Shown here: positions 52,614 to 61,959 of the stretch, one piece after another
How the letters are laid out: each line of letters starts with the position of its first letter
Position numbering within the stretch: the stretch's first letter is position 1
Origin: Kribbella qitaiheensis
GTDB taxonomy: Bacteria > Actinomycetota > Actinomycetes > Propionibacteriales > Kribbellaceae
Assembly (NCBI RefSeq): GCF_014217565.1
Contig: NZ_CP043661.1
Coordinates: 1,116,001-1,180,000, forward strand
DNA: 64,000 nt
Direction of reading: 5' to 3'
Notes under the pieces: generated by a model
The model's input: only the letters and a program-made list of their open reading frames with translations
What the model was told of the DNA's origin: nothing
The model's database searches: none
Position numbers and translations under genes: made by a program

Positions 52614-53661
52614 GTGCGCACTGAACCAGACTCCTCCCTGACCGCCCCCCAGCCGGCCGCTCCCCGGCCCGCTGTGATGCTCGCGATGAACGAGTCCAGC
52701 CGGGCCCGGGTGCTGGTCCCCCAGGTCCGCGCCCACCTCGACCGCGTCGCCGACGTACTGCCGGCCGGGCCCGGGAACGCCTTCCTCACCGATCCCGCGA
52801 TCCGGGACGCGCTGGCCGAGACCGAGGTGCTGCTGACCGGCTGGGGCTGCCCGGCGATCACGCCCGAGGTGCTCGCGGCCGCGCCGAAGCTGCAGGCGAT
52901 CATCCACGCGGCCGGGTCGGTGAAGGGCTTCGTCGATTCCGCCGTCTTCGACCGTGGGATCCAGGTGTCGTCCGCCGTGGTGGCGAACGCGCTGCCCGTC
53001 GCCGAGTTCACCGTCGCCACGATCGTGCTGAGCGGAAAGCGGGCGTTCCGGCTCGGCGCGGAGTACAAGAGGTCCGGGCGGAAGCCGGATCCCAGCTTCG
53101 TGCCCGGCAACTACGGCAGCACGGTCGGCCTGCTCGGCGCGTCCCGGATCGGCCGGATGGTCGCCGACCGGCTGCGCGCCTTCGACCTCGAAGTACTGAT
53201 CAGCGACCCGTACCTGAGCGCGGCCGAGGCCGCCGAACTGGGTGCCGAACTGGTCGACCTGGAGGCGTTGTTCAGCCGCAGCGACATCTTGAGCGTGCAC
53301 GCACCGTTGCTGCCCGAGACCGTCGGGCTGGTCGACGAGCGGCTGCTCGGCCTGCTGAAGGACGGCGCGGTGCTGATCAACACCTCGCGCGGCCGGATCA
53401 TCAACGCCGCGGCGCTCGAGCAGGAATGCCGATCAGGCCGGATCGACGCGGTCCTCGACGTCACGGATCCCGAGCCGTTGCCGCCGGACTCGCCGCTGCT
53501 CGACCTGCCGAACGTGTTCCTGACGCCGCACCTGGCCGGGGGCCGTCGGCAACGAGGTCGCCCGGCTGGGTGAACTCGCGGTCGGCGAGGTGGAACGTTT
53601 TGCCGCCGGCATGCCTCTTCTCCATGACATCACCGCCGCCGACTTCCGGAGGATCGCATGA
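52614..53661 (+). pseudogene. D-isomer-specific 2-hydroxyacid dehydrogenase, frameshifted near the end
   Basis: About 348 residues if one base is removed. NAD-binding VGLLGASRIGRMVADRLRAF, catalytic Arg in NTSRGRIINA, Glu in VTDPEPLP and His in LTPHLAG are present. The frame breaks right after HLAG at GGGGGCC (53538-53544); the restored end reads AVGNEVARLGELAVGEVERF and stops at TGA 53659-53661, overlapping the DUF2264 ATG. Acts on a 2-hydroxy/2-oxo acid or sugar acid with NAD(P). The LacI-type box and DUF2264 neighbour suggest a carbohydrate pathway. Confidence 0.88.
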
Positions 53662-55556
53662 GCCGCCTCGTGCTCCCTGCCACCGACCGAGTCCTGTCCC
53701 GCCAGACGGGGTGGGTCCGCGCGCACTGGGAGGCGCTGGCGGATCACCTGCTCGACTCGCTGATCCCCTACACCTCCCCCGGCGCCGCCCGGCTCGTCAT
53801 CCCCGGCCGGCCGAGCCGTTCCGGCACCGACTCCGACGAGTTGGAGGGCTTCGCCCGCTCGTTCATGCTCGCCGCCTTCCGGATCGCGGGGGTCCGCGGC
53901 GAAGGCTGCGAGAAGCTGATCGAGCGGTACGCCCGGGGCGTGGCCAACGGCGCGAACCCCGACCATCCGGAGGCGTGGCTGCGACTCACTCCGCGCTCGC
54001 AGCAGATGGTGGAAGCCGCCGCGATCGCGGTCGCGCTGCACGAGTCCCGCGAGTGGATCTGGGACCGGCTCGACACCCGCGCCCAGGAGCACGTGGCCGA
54101 GTGGCTCGGCGGCTTCATCGGATCCAGCACGCACGACAACAACTGGCGGCTGTTCCAGGTCGTCAGCGAGCAGTTCCTCGCCTCCGTGGGAGCGCCGTAC
54201 TCGAAGGAGGACATCGAGGGCGGGCTGGACCGGATCGAGGACTGGTACATCGGCGACGGCTGGTACTCCGACGGCGACGGGCAGAAATTCGACAACTACA
54301 TCGGCTGGGCGATGCACCTCTACCCCGGTCTCTGGGCCCGGATGGCGGCGGCCAGCCCCGGTACGGAGTACGACGATCGCCTGAAGGTCTATCGGGACCG
54401 GCTCCGGCTGTTCCTGGAGGACGCGGTGCACCTGGTCGGCAATGACGGCGCCCCGATCTACCAGGGCCGGTCGCTGACGTACCGGATGGCCGCGGCGGCG
54501 CCGTACTGGATGGGCCAGCTCCTCGACGCGACGCCGTTGAGCCCGGGACAGACCCGGCGGCTCTGCTCCGGCATCGCGCGGCACTTCGTCCAGCACGGCG
54601 TACCCGACGAACGCGGGCTGCTCACGCTCGGCTGGTACGACACCTTCCTGCCGACCACCCAGTCGTACTCCGGTCCTGGCTCGCCGTACTGGGCGAGCAA
54701 GGGGTTCGTCGGGCTCCTGTTGCCGCCGGAGCACCCGGTGTGGAGCGATCCCGAGGAGACCGTGCCGCTCGACGAGGCGGATCAGCTTCGCTCGATGCCG
54801 GCGCCGGGATGGCTGGTTCACGCGAGCCGGCACGACCAGCTGGTCCGGCTGGTCAATCACGGCTCCGATCACGCTTCGCCGGTCGAGCCTTCGGGGCCCG
54901 AGCCGGCCGCCGATCCGCACTACGACCGACTGGCGTTCTCCAACCACGCGGGTCCGGATCTGACCGATTCGTCGCCGCAGGTGGACAACTTGATCTCGCT
55001 GGTGGACCAGCAGGGCCGTACTTCGGCGCGTGGCTGGATCCGCCGGCTCTCGATCGGCGCCCGCTCCGCGGCTTCCTGGCACCAGGCGTGGCTGGCCGAA
55101 GACGGTCCGTGGGCGATCGAGACCGCTTCTGTGGTCCACGGTGGCTGGGAGATCCGCTGTTCGCTGGTCGAGGGACCGGCCGGCTCGCTCGTCCGCAGCG
55201 GCGGGTACGCGGTCGCGGGCAACTCCTTGCCTTCAGCAACGGCTTCCGGCGGCTGGGCGTCGGCCCGGAACTCCGACGGGCTGATGTCGGCCGTGGTCAA
55301 CCTGCACGGGTACGACGATGCCGGCGTGCATCGCGATCTCGGCGCGAATCCGTTCGGGCCGCACTCGGCCACGCCGTACCTGACCGCCGCCCACTACGGT
55401 GAACCGCTCGTGCTCGTGTACGCCGTGATGCTGACCCGCGACGCGATCCCGCCGGAGGCGCTTGCCGACGGCATCGAGCTCGCGGTGACCGGCCACGAGA
55501 TCACCATCACACTTCCCGGCGCAGGCACCGAGACGGTTCGGCTCGGGAACCGCTGA
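53658..55556 (+). CDS. DUF2264 protein (probable carbohydrate-active enzyme)
   Basis: A 632-residue protein. The N-terminal 380 residues form an alpha-helical-toroid type domain with STHDNNWRLFQVVSEQFL, DWYIGDGWYSDGDGQKFDN and YIGWAMHLYPGL, the DUF2264 core; the rest is a beta-rich domain. I recall DUF2264 being linked to glycoside hydrolase family GH154 (beta-glucuronidase activity), but this is from memory. No signal peptide, so cytoplasmic. ATGA overlap with the dehydrogenase and the LacI-type operator upstream suggest degradation of an uronate- or sugar-containing oligomer taken up elsewhere. Confidence 0.9.
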   Translation: MSRLVLPATDRVLSRQTGWVRAHWEALADHLLDSLIPYTSPGAARLVIPGRPSRSGTDSDELEGFARSFMLAAFRIAGVRGEGCEKLIERYARGVANGANPDHPEAWLRLTPRSQQMVEAAAIAVALHESREWIWDRLDTRAQEHVAEWLGGFIGSSTHDNNWRLFQVVSEQFLASVGAPYSKEDIEGGLDRIEDWYIGDGWYSDGDGQKFDNYIGWAMHLYPGLWARMAAASPGTEYDDRLKVYRDRLRLFLEDAVHLVGNDGAPIYQGRSLTYRMAAAAPYWMGQLLDATPLSPGQTRRLCSGIARHFVQHGVPDERGLLTLGWYDTFLPTTQSYSGPGSPYWASKGFVGLLLPPEHPVWSDPEETVPLDEADQLRSMPAPGWLVHASRHDQLVRLVNHGSDHASPVEPSGPEPAADPHYDRLAFSNHAGPDLTDSSPQVDNLISLVDQQGRTSARGWIRRLSIGARSAASWHQAWLAEDGPWAIETASVVHGGWEIRCSLVEGPAGSLVRSGGYAVAGNSLPSATASGGWASARNSDGLMSAVVNLHGYDDAGVHRDLGANPFGPHSATPYLTAAHYGEPLVLVYAVMLTRDAIPPEALADGIELAVTGHEITITLPGAGTETVRLGNR

Positions 55557-55574
55557 CCCCGTACCGTTGGAGTT

Positions 55575-55988
55575 ATGACCGAAGCAACTGCCACCGACGC
55601 CTTCGCCGAAGCCGTCGCTACCGAACCGAGCACGGCGAACCAGGAGAAGTTGTGGAAGGCAACGTTCTCGCTGGACCGCTGGTGGTTCGTCCAGCGCGGT
55701 GAGCCGGAGAACCCGCAGCCGTTCGTCGGCGTCCACGAGGATCAGCCCTTCTTGATGGCGTTCACGACGGCCGAGCGGGCCCGGACCTTCGCCGTGGAGA
55801 ACGACCTGGCCGGACCGGACGAAGAAGTTCTGGTGCTGGCGCTGACGCCGTCCGATGCCGTCGTACAGGCTCCGGTCTGGCTGCAGCAGGGCATCGCGGC
55901 GATCAGTTTCGACCACGGCGTGAGCGGCTACTTCGCTCCGCTCGGCAATCTGCCTGCGATCCGTTCGCATCTGGAAGGGCTGGCATGA
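55575..55988 (+). CDS. Conserved-looking protein of unknown function
   Basis: A 137-residue acidic soluble protein. Notable are LWKATFSLDRWWFVQRGEPE, FVGVHEDQPFLMAFTTAERA and AVVQAPVWLQQGIAAISFDH; the arrangement (compare, use, clip to maximum) loosely resembles SseB/enhanced-serine-sensitivity-like domains. No catalytic motif is seen. Stands between DUF2264 and ferritin genes on the same strand with its own short upstream gap. Confidence 0.7.
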   Translation: MTEATATDAFAEAVATEPSTANQEKLWKATFSLDRWWFVQRGEPENPQPFVGVHEDQPFLMAFTTAERARTFAVENDLAGPDEEVLVLALTPSDAVVQAPVWLQQGIAAISFDHGVSGYFAPLGNLPAIRSHLEGLA

Positions 55989-56051
55989 CACGCCGTTAGG
56001 GCAGCCTCGCCAACGGTGAGATTTGGCTGTGTGAGCGTTAGATTGGCTGCC

Positions 56052-56579
56052 ATGAGCACGTACGCGAAACTCCTTCAAGAACAGATTCACAACGAATTCA
56101 CGGCGTCCCAGCAATACACGGCCGTCGCGGTCTGGTACGACGACCAGGACCTCCCGCAGCTCGCGTCGCACTTCTACAAGCAGTCCCTGGAAGAGCGCAA
56201 CCACGCGATGATGATGGTCCAGTACCTGCTGGACATGGACATCCGGCCGCAGATCCCGGGCATCGGCGACGTGGTGAACGACTTCGCCTCCGCGCTGGAG
56301 CCGCTCGAACTCGCGCTGCAGCAGGAGATCACCGTCACCAAGCAGATCGAGACGCTGGCCCGGACCGCTCGCGACGACGGCGATTACGTCGGCGAGCAGT
56401 TCATGCAGTGGTTCCTCAAGGAGCAGGTCGAGGAGGTCTCCGCGATGACCACGCTGGTGAACGTCGCGAAGCGCGCCGGCGACAACCTCTTCCACCTCGA
56501 GGACTTCCTGGCCCGCGAGGTCTCCGGCCCGAACGGGTCCGACCCGACCGCCCCCGCGGCTGCCGGTGGCACCGTCTAA
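56052..56579 (+). CDS. Ferritin
   Basis: A 175-residue ferritin (FtnA/BfrB type). Ferroxidase residues are visible in EQIHNEFTASQQYTAVAVWY, HFYKQSLEERNHAMMMVQYL (ExxH) and WFLKEQVEEVSAM. It stores iron as ferric mineral in a 24-mer shell; no haem-binding Met of bacterioferritin is evident. ATG 56052 lacks a clear Shine-Dalgarno. The C-terminal tail (GPNGSDPTAPAAAGGTV) is flexible. A strong hairpin follows. Confidence 0.93.
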   Translation: MSTYAKLLQEQIHNEFTASQQYTAVAVWYDDQDLPQLASHFYKQSLEERNHAMMMVQYLLDMDIRPQIPGIGDVVNDFASALEPLELALQQEITVTKQIETLARTARDDGDYVGEQFMQWFLKEQVEEVSAMTTLVNVAKRAGDNLFHLEDFLAREVSGPNGSDPTAPAAAGGTV

Positions 56580-56600
56580 CTCACTTGGGCCAACGTGCTC

Positions 56601-56627
56601 GGGCCGCCGCCATGCGGGCGGCGGCCC
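56601..56627. terminator. 11-bp stem terminator between ferritin and DUF2207 genes
   Basis: Arms GGGCCGCCGCC 56601-56611 and GGCGGCGGCCC 56617-56627; lies between convergent genes. Confidence 0.8.
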
Positions 56628-56633
56628 AGGGTC

Positions 56634-58535
56634 CTACCAGGAACCGCCGCCGCCACCGCCGCCACCGCCGCCGGAGGAACCGCCGCTGAAGCCCGAGGAG
56701 CTACCGCCGCCTCCGCCGCTACCGGCCGGAGCGGGCGGCGGGTCGAAGGTGTTGGCGACCGTCTGGCTGATGCTGCCGGCCGCGAATCCTGAGTTGTAGT
56801 ACGAAGGACCGACGTACCAGTAGGGGTCGGGGGTGATCCGCCCCGCCGCGACCAGTTGCGCGCAGACCCGCTGCCAGCGATCGGCGAGCTCGAAGGCGAT
56901 CGCCCAGGGCAGGTACTTGCTGAAGATGTCCTCGCCCTCCTCGAACTTCAGCTGGTCCGCCTCCGCCGTCGCGAGATAGAGCCGGAACCCGACCAGCTGG
57001 TCGGTCACGGCACGACCGGCCGGATTCCGCTGCCCCTTGGCGCGTTTCCCGATCCAGATGCCGACGGCAACGATCACCGCGACGACCGGGATGGCGATGG
57101 TCAGCGCCCGGCCGAGCCCACCGGTCGCCGCGCCGATCGCCGTACCGGCGATGCCGAAGCCGAAGACCCAGGTGCCGATCAGTCCGAGGCAGGCGACGCG
57201 GGCACCGCTCTTGAAGCTGGATCCCCCACCCGCGCGAGGCATCCGCAGATACCACTGGCGCTGTTTGACCTGCTCTCGCAGCGCCGCGATCATCGCGTCG
57301 TGCGCCTGGCGCATCGAGGTGTCGCCGACCGGCCGGCGTTCGAGGGTGATCTCGGAGCCGGGCTGCAGCGACGGGAAGAGACCCTGCAGCAACACCTGCT
57401 CGTGCGGTGCCGTGGCGGCCGCCGGATTCAGCAGCACCGCCTTCTGCTCGGCGCCGGTGTTGTCGATCCGGATCCCACCGCGGACCGCGAGATCGATCAG
57501 CGTCGCCGCGGTCTCCGTGGTGGTTGCCTTCGCGTCGATCAGCAGACCGCCCTCGGCGACCGGGATCCTCGGCGGCGAGAACGCCACCGGGAGCTGGTCT
57601 TCCTTCAGGTCGTCCTTGACCGGCTCGGCGTTCATGCCGTTCGGCGGGAAGGTGCCCGGCGGCATCCCGGCGAAGCGCTGATCGCGATTGCCCTTCTTCG
57701 TGTAGAGGACAGCCGCCGCGATCGCCGCGATGGAGACGCCGCCGGCACCGGCCAGGCCGGGCAGCGTGAGCCCCGCCCGGTCGAGCAGGCTCGGCGGATC
57801 GACCACGATCGGGGTGTCGTTGCTGACGACACCGGCCTTGATCCCGGCCACGATCGTCAACTGCTCACCGCGGTTGAGATTCGGGGCGACGAAGACGCCC
57901 CGGCCGCCGACGACCGAGTTCTGCGCGCAGTTGGTGGTGGATCCCGCCGGACCCGCGAAGCAGTCGGTCTGCTGGACTCCGCCGGGGACGTTGACGTTCG
58001 CCGTGACGTTGCGCAGTACAGCTTCCCAGCCGCTGCCCGTGGTGTCCCAGTACAGCTCGCTGTGGTCCTTGAAGTGCCGCAGCGCCCCGCGTACGTCGTA
58101 CGAGATGACGTAGGTCGCGTCGGTGCCGGGGATCGTACTGCTGGACGAGCCGATCTTGATCTGGATGCTCTGGTCGCGCTGGCCGTTCTTCTTGCTGGTC
58201 GTCTTGACGAAGTCGCTGCTCACGCCGGGGGTCGGGCTGTCGACCGCGATGTTCGAGATCTCGTACTCCTGGTCCTTCGAGTCGTCGTCGCGGTACTTCT
58301 CCCGGGTGATCAGGTTCCGGAAGATGCCGTGCCGGCCGGTGCTGCCGAAGTGGTACGCGATCGTCTCGTCGACGTGCACCAGACCGTCGGCCTTGACCGT
58401 GTAACCGATCTTCATACTCGTCACGACGTCGCCGGTGTCGGCCGTCGCTGCCAAGGCGGGCGCGACGCTTGCGAAACCGGCCAGGACCAGACCGGCGAAG
58501 GCGGCCGAAACCGCGGTGAAGATTCCCCTACGCAT
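56634..58535 (-). CDS. DUF2207 membrane protein
   Basis: A 633-residue protein. Signal or first helix (AVSAAFAGLVLAGFASVAPA), an extracellular DUF2207 domain (about 35-250) with VHVDETIAYHFGSTGRHGIF and DATYVISYDVRGAL, a membrane helix near 270, a cytosolic part with ETAATLIDLAVRGGI, two more helices around 460-510, and an extremely Gly/Ser-rich end (SSGFSGGSSGGGGGG). This is the usual layout of the DUF2207 family; function unknown. ATG 58535 is the likely start; upstream in-frame ATG at 58574 lacks a ribosome site. Confidence 0.9.
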   Translation of the reverse strand: MRRGIFTAVSAAFAGLVLAGFASVAPALAATADTGDVVTSMKIGYTVKADGLVHVDETIAYHFGSTGRHGIFRNLITREKYRDDDSKDQEYEISNIAVDSPTPGVSSDFVKTTSKKNGQRDQSIQIKIGSSSSTIPGTDATYVISYDVRGALRHFKDHSELYWDTTGSGWEAVLRNVTANVNVPGGVQQTDCFAGPAGSTTNCAQNSVVGGRGVFVAPNLNRGEQLTIVAGIKAGVVSNDTPIVVDPPSLLDRAGLTLPGLAGAGGVSIAAIAAAVLYTKKGNRDQRFAGMPPGTFPPNGMNAEPVKDDLKEDQLPVAFSPPRIPVAEGGLLIDAKATTTETAATLIDLAVRGGIRIDNTGAEQKAVLLNPAAATAPHEQVLLQGLFPSLQPGSEITLERRPVGDTSMRQAHDAMIAALREQVKQRQWYLRMPRAGGGSSFKSGARVACLGLIGTWVFGFGIAGTAIGAATGGLGRALTIAIPVVAVIVAVGIWIGKRAKGQRNPAGRAVTDQLVGFRLYLATAEADQLKFEEGEDIFSKYLPWAIAFELADRWQRVCAQLVAAGRITPDPYWYVGPSYYNSGFAAGSISQTVANTFDPPPAPAGSGGGGGSSSGFSGGSSGGGGGGGGGGSW

Positions 58536-58584
58536 GCGGCGACAGTATCGAGACCTGGGGTCTGATGCGTGCAAGACGGGCGGA

Positions 58585-59784
58585 TCAGTCCGGAGGCGCC
58601 GGGTCGGCTGCCCGGATCGCCGCCTCGACCAGGTCGGCTGCCGTGGTCGCTCGGGTGCGGCGGTTGCGGTCGTAGTACTGGGTGGTCGCGATGCTCGCGT
58701 GGCCGACGTCGGCCTGGATGTGCTGGATCCGGGCGTCTTGCTCGAGGGCGATCGTCACATAGGCGTGCCGGAGCGCGTGCGGGTGGATCCGGTCAGCAAC
58801 ATCCGCCAGAGCGGGACCAGCCTGTACCGCGATCCGCCGGAGCAGGGCGTTCATGTCGAACCGGGAACAGCGGCCGCCGACGCGAGTTGCGATGAGCGGG
58901 GTGACAGCAGCGTTCGTGCGGCCTCGTACTGCGGGAGCTGTGGCTTCGGCTTCGCGGTCACGCTCGGCCAGGTAGGTCTCTAGCGCCGTGGAAGCCAGGG
59001 CGGTGAGGTAGACCTCGCGGTGCACGCCGCCCTTGCCGAGGACGCGCAGCATGGGTTCACCGCCGGAGACCATGAGGTTGTCGCGGTCCAGACCGACTAG
59101 CTCGGAGACACGGAGGCCGAGGGTTAGCAGAGCGACTACGGCCACCGCGCGAGCGGCGTACAGGTTGCGGTGGCGGGTGCGGTTGGGCAGTTGTGCTGCT
59201 GCGTCGAGTAGTGCTTTGAGCTGGGTTGCGGTGAGGCGGATGGTGGGCGAGGCGTCGCGGGCGCTGCGGTTGAGGCCCAGGCGGGTGCGGTTGAGTGCGG
59301 CTGGGTTTGCTGGGACTGCGCCTAGCTCTGTGAGGTACGCGTAGAACGCGCTGAGGGTGGAGAGCATGCGCTGCCTCGTGCGCTTGCTCGCGCCTGCTGC
59401 TTCCAACGTGTGGAGCCAGGCCTTTACATGGGTGCCGGTCGCTTCCCGTGGGTCCATGGATCGTGCTGCACACCACCTGAACCACACCACGTCATGCAGC
59501 ACCCCACTGCCCGCTGCCGGTGGCTTCATCCGTACTACGTCCTTTGTGACCTGCCAGTGAGCCCACTCCTGGGGGATGCCGAGTGCATAGGCGTACGTCT
59601 GGCGGGTCCCCTGGTTCGCGTACTGGCTGAGCCACTCCATCACCAGTCGCTTGAAGGCCGGTGGGTCCAGGACACCGGGCCAGAGCTCGTCACTCGCGAC
59701 GAGCTGGGCTCCGCGAGGTGCTGCCGTTACCTCGACTACGACGAGCGCGTCGCTTGCGTCGTGGTCGATCGGTTCATCCGTCAC
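58585..59784 (-). CDS. Tyrosine recombinase (phage-type integrase)
   Basis: A 399-residue integrase with all catalytic residues: Arg in LLTLGLRVSELVGL, Lys in GKGGVHREVYL, HPHALRHAY (His-x-x-Arg), then VGHASIATTQYYDRN with His and the nucleophile Tyr. The N-terminal 60 residues precede a SAM-like core-binding domain (SQYANQGTRQTYAYALGI). Length fits integrases of genomic islands. It lies next to a TetR gene and 1.1 kb from a second recombinase; no att site is recognisable. Confidence 0.92.
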   Translation of the reverse strand: MTDEPIDHDASDALVVVEVTAAPRGAQLVASDELWPGVLDPPAFKRLVMEWLSQYANQGTRQTYAYALGIPQEWAHWQVTKDVVRMKPPAAGSGVLHDVVWFRWCAARSMDPREATGTHVKAWLHTLEAAGASKRTRQRMLSTLSAFYAYLTELGAVPANPAALNRTRLGLNRSARDASPTIRLTATQLKALLDAAAQLPNRTRHRNLYAARAVAVVALLTLGLRVSELVGLDRDNLMVSGGEPMLRVLGKGGVHREVYLTALASTALETYLAERDREAEATAPAVRGRTNAAVTPLIATRVGGRCSRFDMNALLRRIAVQAGPALADVADRIHPHALRHAYVTIALEQDARIQHIQADVGHASIATTQYYDRNRRTRATTAADLVEAAIRAADPAPPD

Positions 59785-59793
59785 TCGTTCCGC

Positions 59794-60603
59794 CTACTGG
59801 TTGGGCAGGTGGAGGGAGGTGATGCCGGCGAGGACGAGGTTAACGCCGGCCAGGAACTGTTCGCGGTCGTCGTGGTCGCGCATCTGGTCGGCGACGGCCC
59901 GGGTGAACGGGTAGTTCTCGGGGTCGAGCTCCGTCCACGCCTTCGCCGTCTCGCCGAGGAATTCGGTGCGGTTCGCATCCGGTCCGAGGACGCGGGCGTT
60001 CGCGCTGTTCTGGCCGGCGGCGCCCAGGATGTAGTGCATCAACGCCGAGGTCGTCATGAACCAACTGTTCTTGGGCACCCCGAGCGCACAAACCTGCTGA
60101 CCGAGCCGCTCGAAGATCCGCGGCGTCACCGATCCCCAGGGACTACGGGACAGCTGTGTGGTGAGCTGGAGCGCGAGCCACGGGTGCTCGTCAATCGCAT
60201 CGAACAACCCAAGCGCCACCGCACGAATCGCATCCTGTGCCGACTCCTTGTCTCCGGACGGGGCTCCCGGGCCGGTGGAGCCGGCGGGGGCAGCGGGGGC
60301 AGCGGGGGCAGCGGGGGCAGCCTGCTCGGTGGGGTTGGCGGCGCCCGCTGGCTCGGCGGAATCCGCGGGCGTAGCGGTTAGAACGGGGCCGACTACTGCT
60401 TCCGTGGCGGCTGCTAGTAGTTCGCCCTTGTTTGCGACGTGCCAGTAGATCGCGCCGGGGCCGGTGGAGAGACGCTCGGTGAGGACCCTGAAGGTCAGGC
60501 CGTCCTCGCCTGCCGTGTCGAGCAGCTCGATCGCAGCCTCGACGATGCGCTCGCGGGATAGCGCATCCGTACGCCGCGGCGTGCGGCGCTCCCGTGTTGC
60601 CAT
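59794..60603 (-). CDS. TetR-family regulator with Ala/Pro repeat insertion
   Basis: A 269-residue TetR protein. HTH: RIVEAAIELLDTAGEDGLTF then RVLTERLSTGPGAIYWHVAN. The C-terminal TetR_C domain (about 120-260) has the ENYPFTRAVADQMRDHD type motif. Between them, residues 77-118 are a low-complexity linker with APAAPAAPAAPA encoded by a 9-bp repeat (60285-60320) that is prone to length change. A partial palindrome 20 bp before the ATG is a likely autoregulatory operator. Confidence 0.9.
   Translation of the reverse strand: MATRERRTPRRTDALSRERIVEAAIELLDTAGEDGLTFRVLTERLSTGPGAIYWHVANKGELLAAATEAVVGPVLTATPADSAEPAGAANPTEQAAPAAPAAPAAPAGSTGPGAPSGDKESAQDAIRAVALGLFDAIDEHPWLALQLTTQLSRSPWGSVTPRIFERLGQQVCALGVPKNSWFMTTSALMHYILGAAGQNSANARVLGPDANRTEFLGETAKAWTELDPENYPFTRAVADQMRDHDDREQFLAGVNLVLAGITSLHLPNQ
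60285..60320. repeat. Four tandem 9-bp repeats inside the TetR gene
   Basis: Four identical CGGGGGCAG units, coding on the minus strand for Ala-Pro-Ala steps in the linker; in-frame slippage would lengthen or shorten it. Confidence 0.9.
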
Positions 60604-60607
60604 GGCG

Positions 60608-60862
60608 TCATCCTGACACAGCTGGAGCGCTGTTCCAATCGCCGAAACGCTCCCTCGCGTGGACGCCGAGCGCGGTGGCCACGGAGCCGTGGTGGGCGAG
60701 CACGGTGGTCATGTCGCCGTACGCGGCGAAGGCCTCCACCAGCAGCACCCAGCCCAGCGCCCGGCGGTGGCCCGTCGCCAGCAGGATGCCCAGGACCAGG
60801 GCCAAGACGACGTCGCGGATCCCCTTGATGGGGGCCGACCGGAGTACGCCGGAAACCGGCAA
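60608..60862 (-). pseudogene. DUF4267-like membrane protein, truncated at both ends
   Basis: About 84 codons: IKGIRDVVLALVLGILLATG, HRRALGWVLLVEAFAAYGD and SVATALGVHA match the core of DUF4267-type small membrane proteins. The first helix is missing where the second recombinase gene begins (60883), and the last helix is replaced by ARERFGDWNSAPAVSG running into the TetR upstream region. Confidence 0.55.
60623..60637. promoter_or_regulatory. Candidate TetR operator
   Basis: TGGAGCGCTGTTCCA, a 15-bp partial palindrome (five of seven pairs match) beginning 20 bp upstream of the TetR ATG at 60603. Confidence 0.45.
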
Positions 60863-60882
60863 TAGGCGTCTGGGTTGGCTGG

Positions 60883-61719
60883 TTAGTGGTCGGTGGGGAG
60901 GCTGTTGATGGCTCGTTCGCGGTCGGCTTGGGTGGGGAGGCTGTACCGGCGGGCTTGGTCGAGGCGGGCGTGTCCCATGAGTTCGGCGACGAGGACGAGG
61001 TCGTGGCCGTCGCGGACGAGGGTGGTGCCGAAGGTGTGGCGCAGGGCGTGGCTGGTGAAGTCGTCGTCGATGCCTGCCTGGTCGGCGATGGCGCTGATGA
61101 CGTCGTGGGCGCCGCGGGCGGACAGCCGGGTGCCGCGGTGGTTGAGCAGCAGCGCGGTGGTGTCGGCGGTGCCGGGCCAGTTGGGTCGTTCGTCGTTGAT
61201 CCACAAGGTGAGGTCGGGGCGTAGCCCGGTGTGGATGGGTACTTCGCGGTAGCGCTCGCCTTTGCCGGCCCGGACGGTGATGAGTCCTTTGCGGGCGGAC
61301 AGGGCGATGTCGTCGAGGTTGAGGGCGACGACCTCGCCGAGGCGCAGTCCGGCGTAGAACGGGATCAGGGCCAGGACCCGGTCGCGGGGGTTGACCCAGC
61401 GTTCGACGGTGCGTAGCCAGCGGGTGATGTCGCGCTCGGATAGTGCCGGGGGTGCGGCCTGGGGCAGGTCGAGGCGCCGGACGTCGGGGGCGCCGAGGCC
61501 GAGGCGTAGGTAGAGGTCGCCGATCGCGGCGAGGGTGGTGTTGATGGTGGAGGGTTTGCGTTGGGCGACGGTCTGCAGGTGGCTGCGGTAGTCGCGCACG
61601 GCGCCGTCGCGGGCGCCGGCCTGGGCGAGCGGGTCGCCGTCGACGTCGGCGGTGTCCAGCCAGATCAGGTAGCCGCGGACCCGGGAGGCGTAGGCGCGGC
61701 GGGTGTCGTCGTCGAGCAT
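60883..61719 (-). CDS. Tyrosine recombinase (XerC/D-like)
   Basis: A 278-residue recombinase: core-binding domain TRRAYASRVRGYLIWL, catalytic Arg in PFYAGLRLGEVVAL, Lys in RAGKGERYREVPI, HALRHTFGTTLV and MGHARLDQARRYSLP with His and Tyr. The frame stays open upstream without a start codon through the 11-bp repeat region, so the ATG at 61719 is used. Four copies of an 11-bp repeat lie 110-210 bp upstream and may be its binding sites. It sits against the truncated DUF4267 gene, a likely sign of insertion. Confidence 0.9.
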   Translation of the reverse strand: MLDDDTRRAYASRVRGYLIWLDTADVDGDPLAQAGARDGAVRDYRSHLQTVAQRKPSTINTTLAAIGDLYLRLGLGAPDVRRLDLPQAAPPALSERDITRWLRTVERWVNPRDRVLALIPFYAGLRLGEVVALNLDDIALSARKGLITVRAGKGERYREVPIHTGLRPDLTLWINDERPNWPGTADTTALLLNHRGTRLSARGAHDVISAIADQAGIDDDFTSHALRHTFGTTLVRDGHDLVLVAELMGHARLDQARRYSLPTQADRERAINSLPTDH

Positions 61720-61828
61720 CCGCGCGGTGGCCAGCGCGGTCGTGTAGGTGGCATGGACGCCAACGTAGCGATCCGGCAGCGGAGTCGGCTGACGTCCACG
61801 TCGGGGCGGATCGGGAACCTGCCTCGTG

Positions 61829-61927
61829 TTATCTGAAGTCGATTCCGGGGTATCCAGATCCGCCTGGGACGCGTTATCTGAAGTCGCGCCGGAGACTCTA
61901 CTTCAGATAATCAGTGTTATCTGAAGT
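61829..61927. repeat. Four copies of TTATCTGAAGT, two forming a perfect inverted repeat
   Basis: Direct copies at 61829-61839, 61874-61884 and 61917-61927 and an inverted copy at 61900-61910. The last two make an 11-bp inverted repeat with a 6-nt centre. They lie between the recombinase start (61719) and the toxin gene; arm- or core-type recombinase sites are the best guess. Confidence 0.8.
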
Positions 61928-61959
61928 TGGAGAGACTAGGTGTTGGTCAGCTGGTGTGG

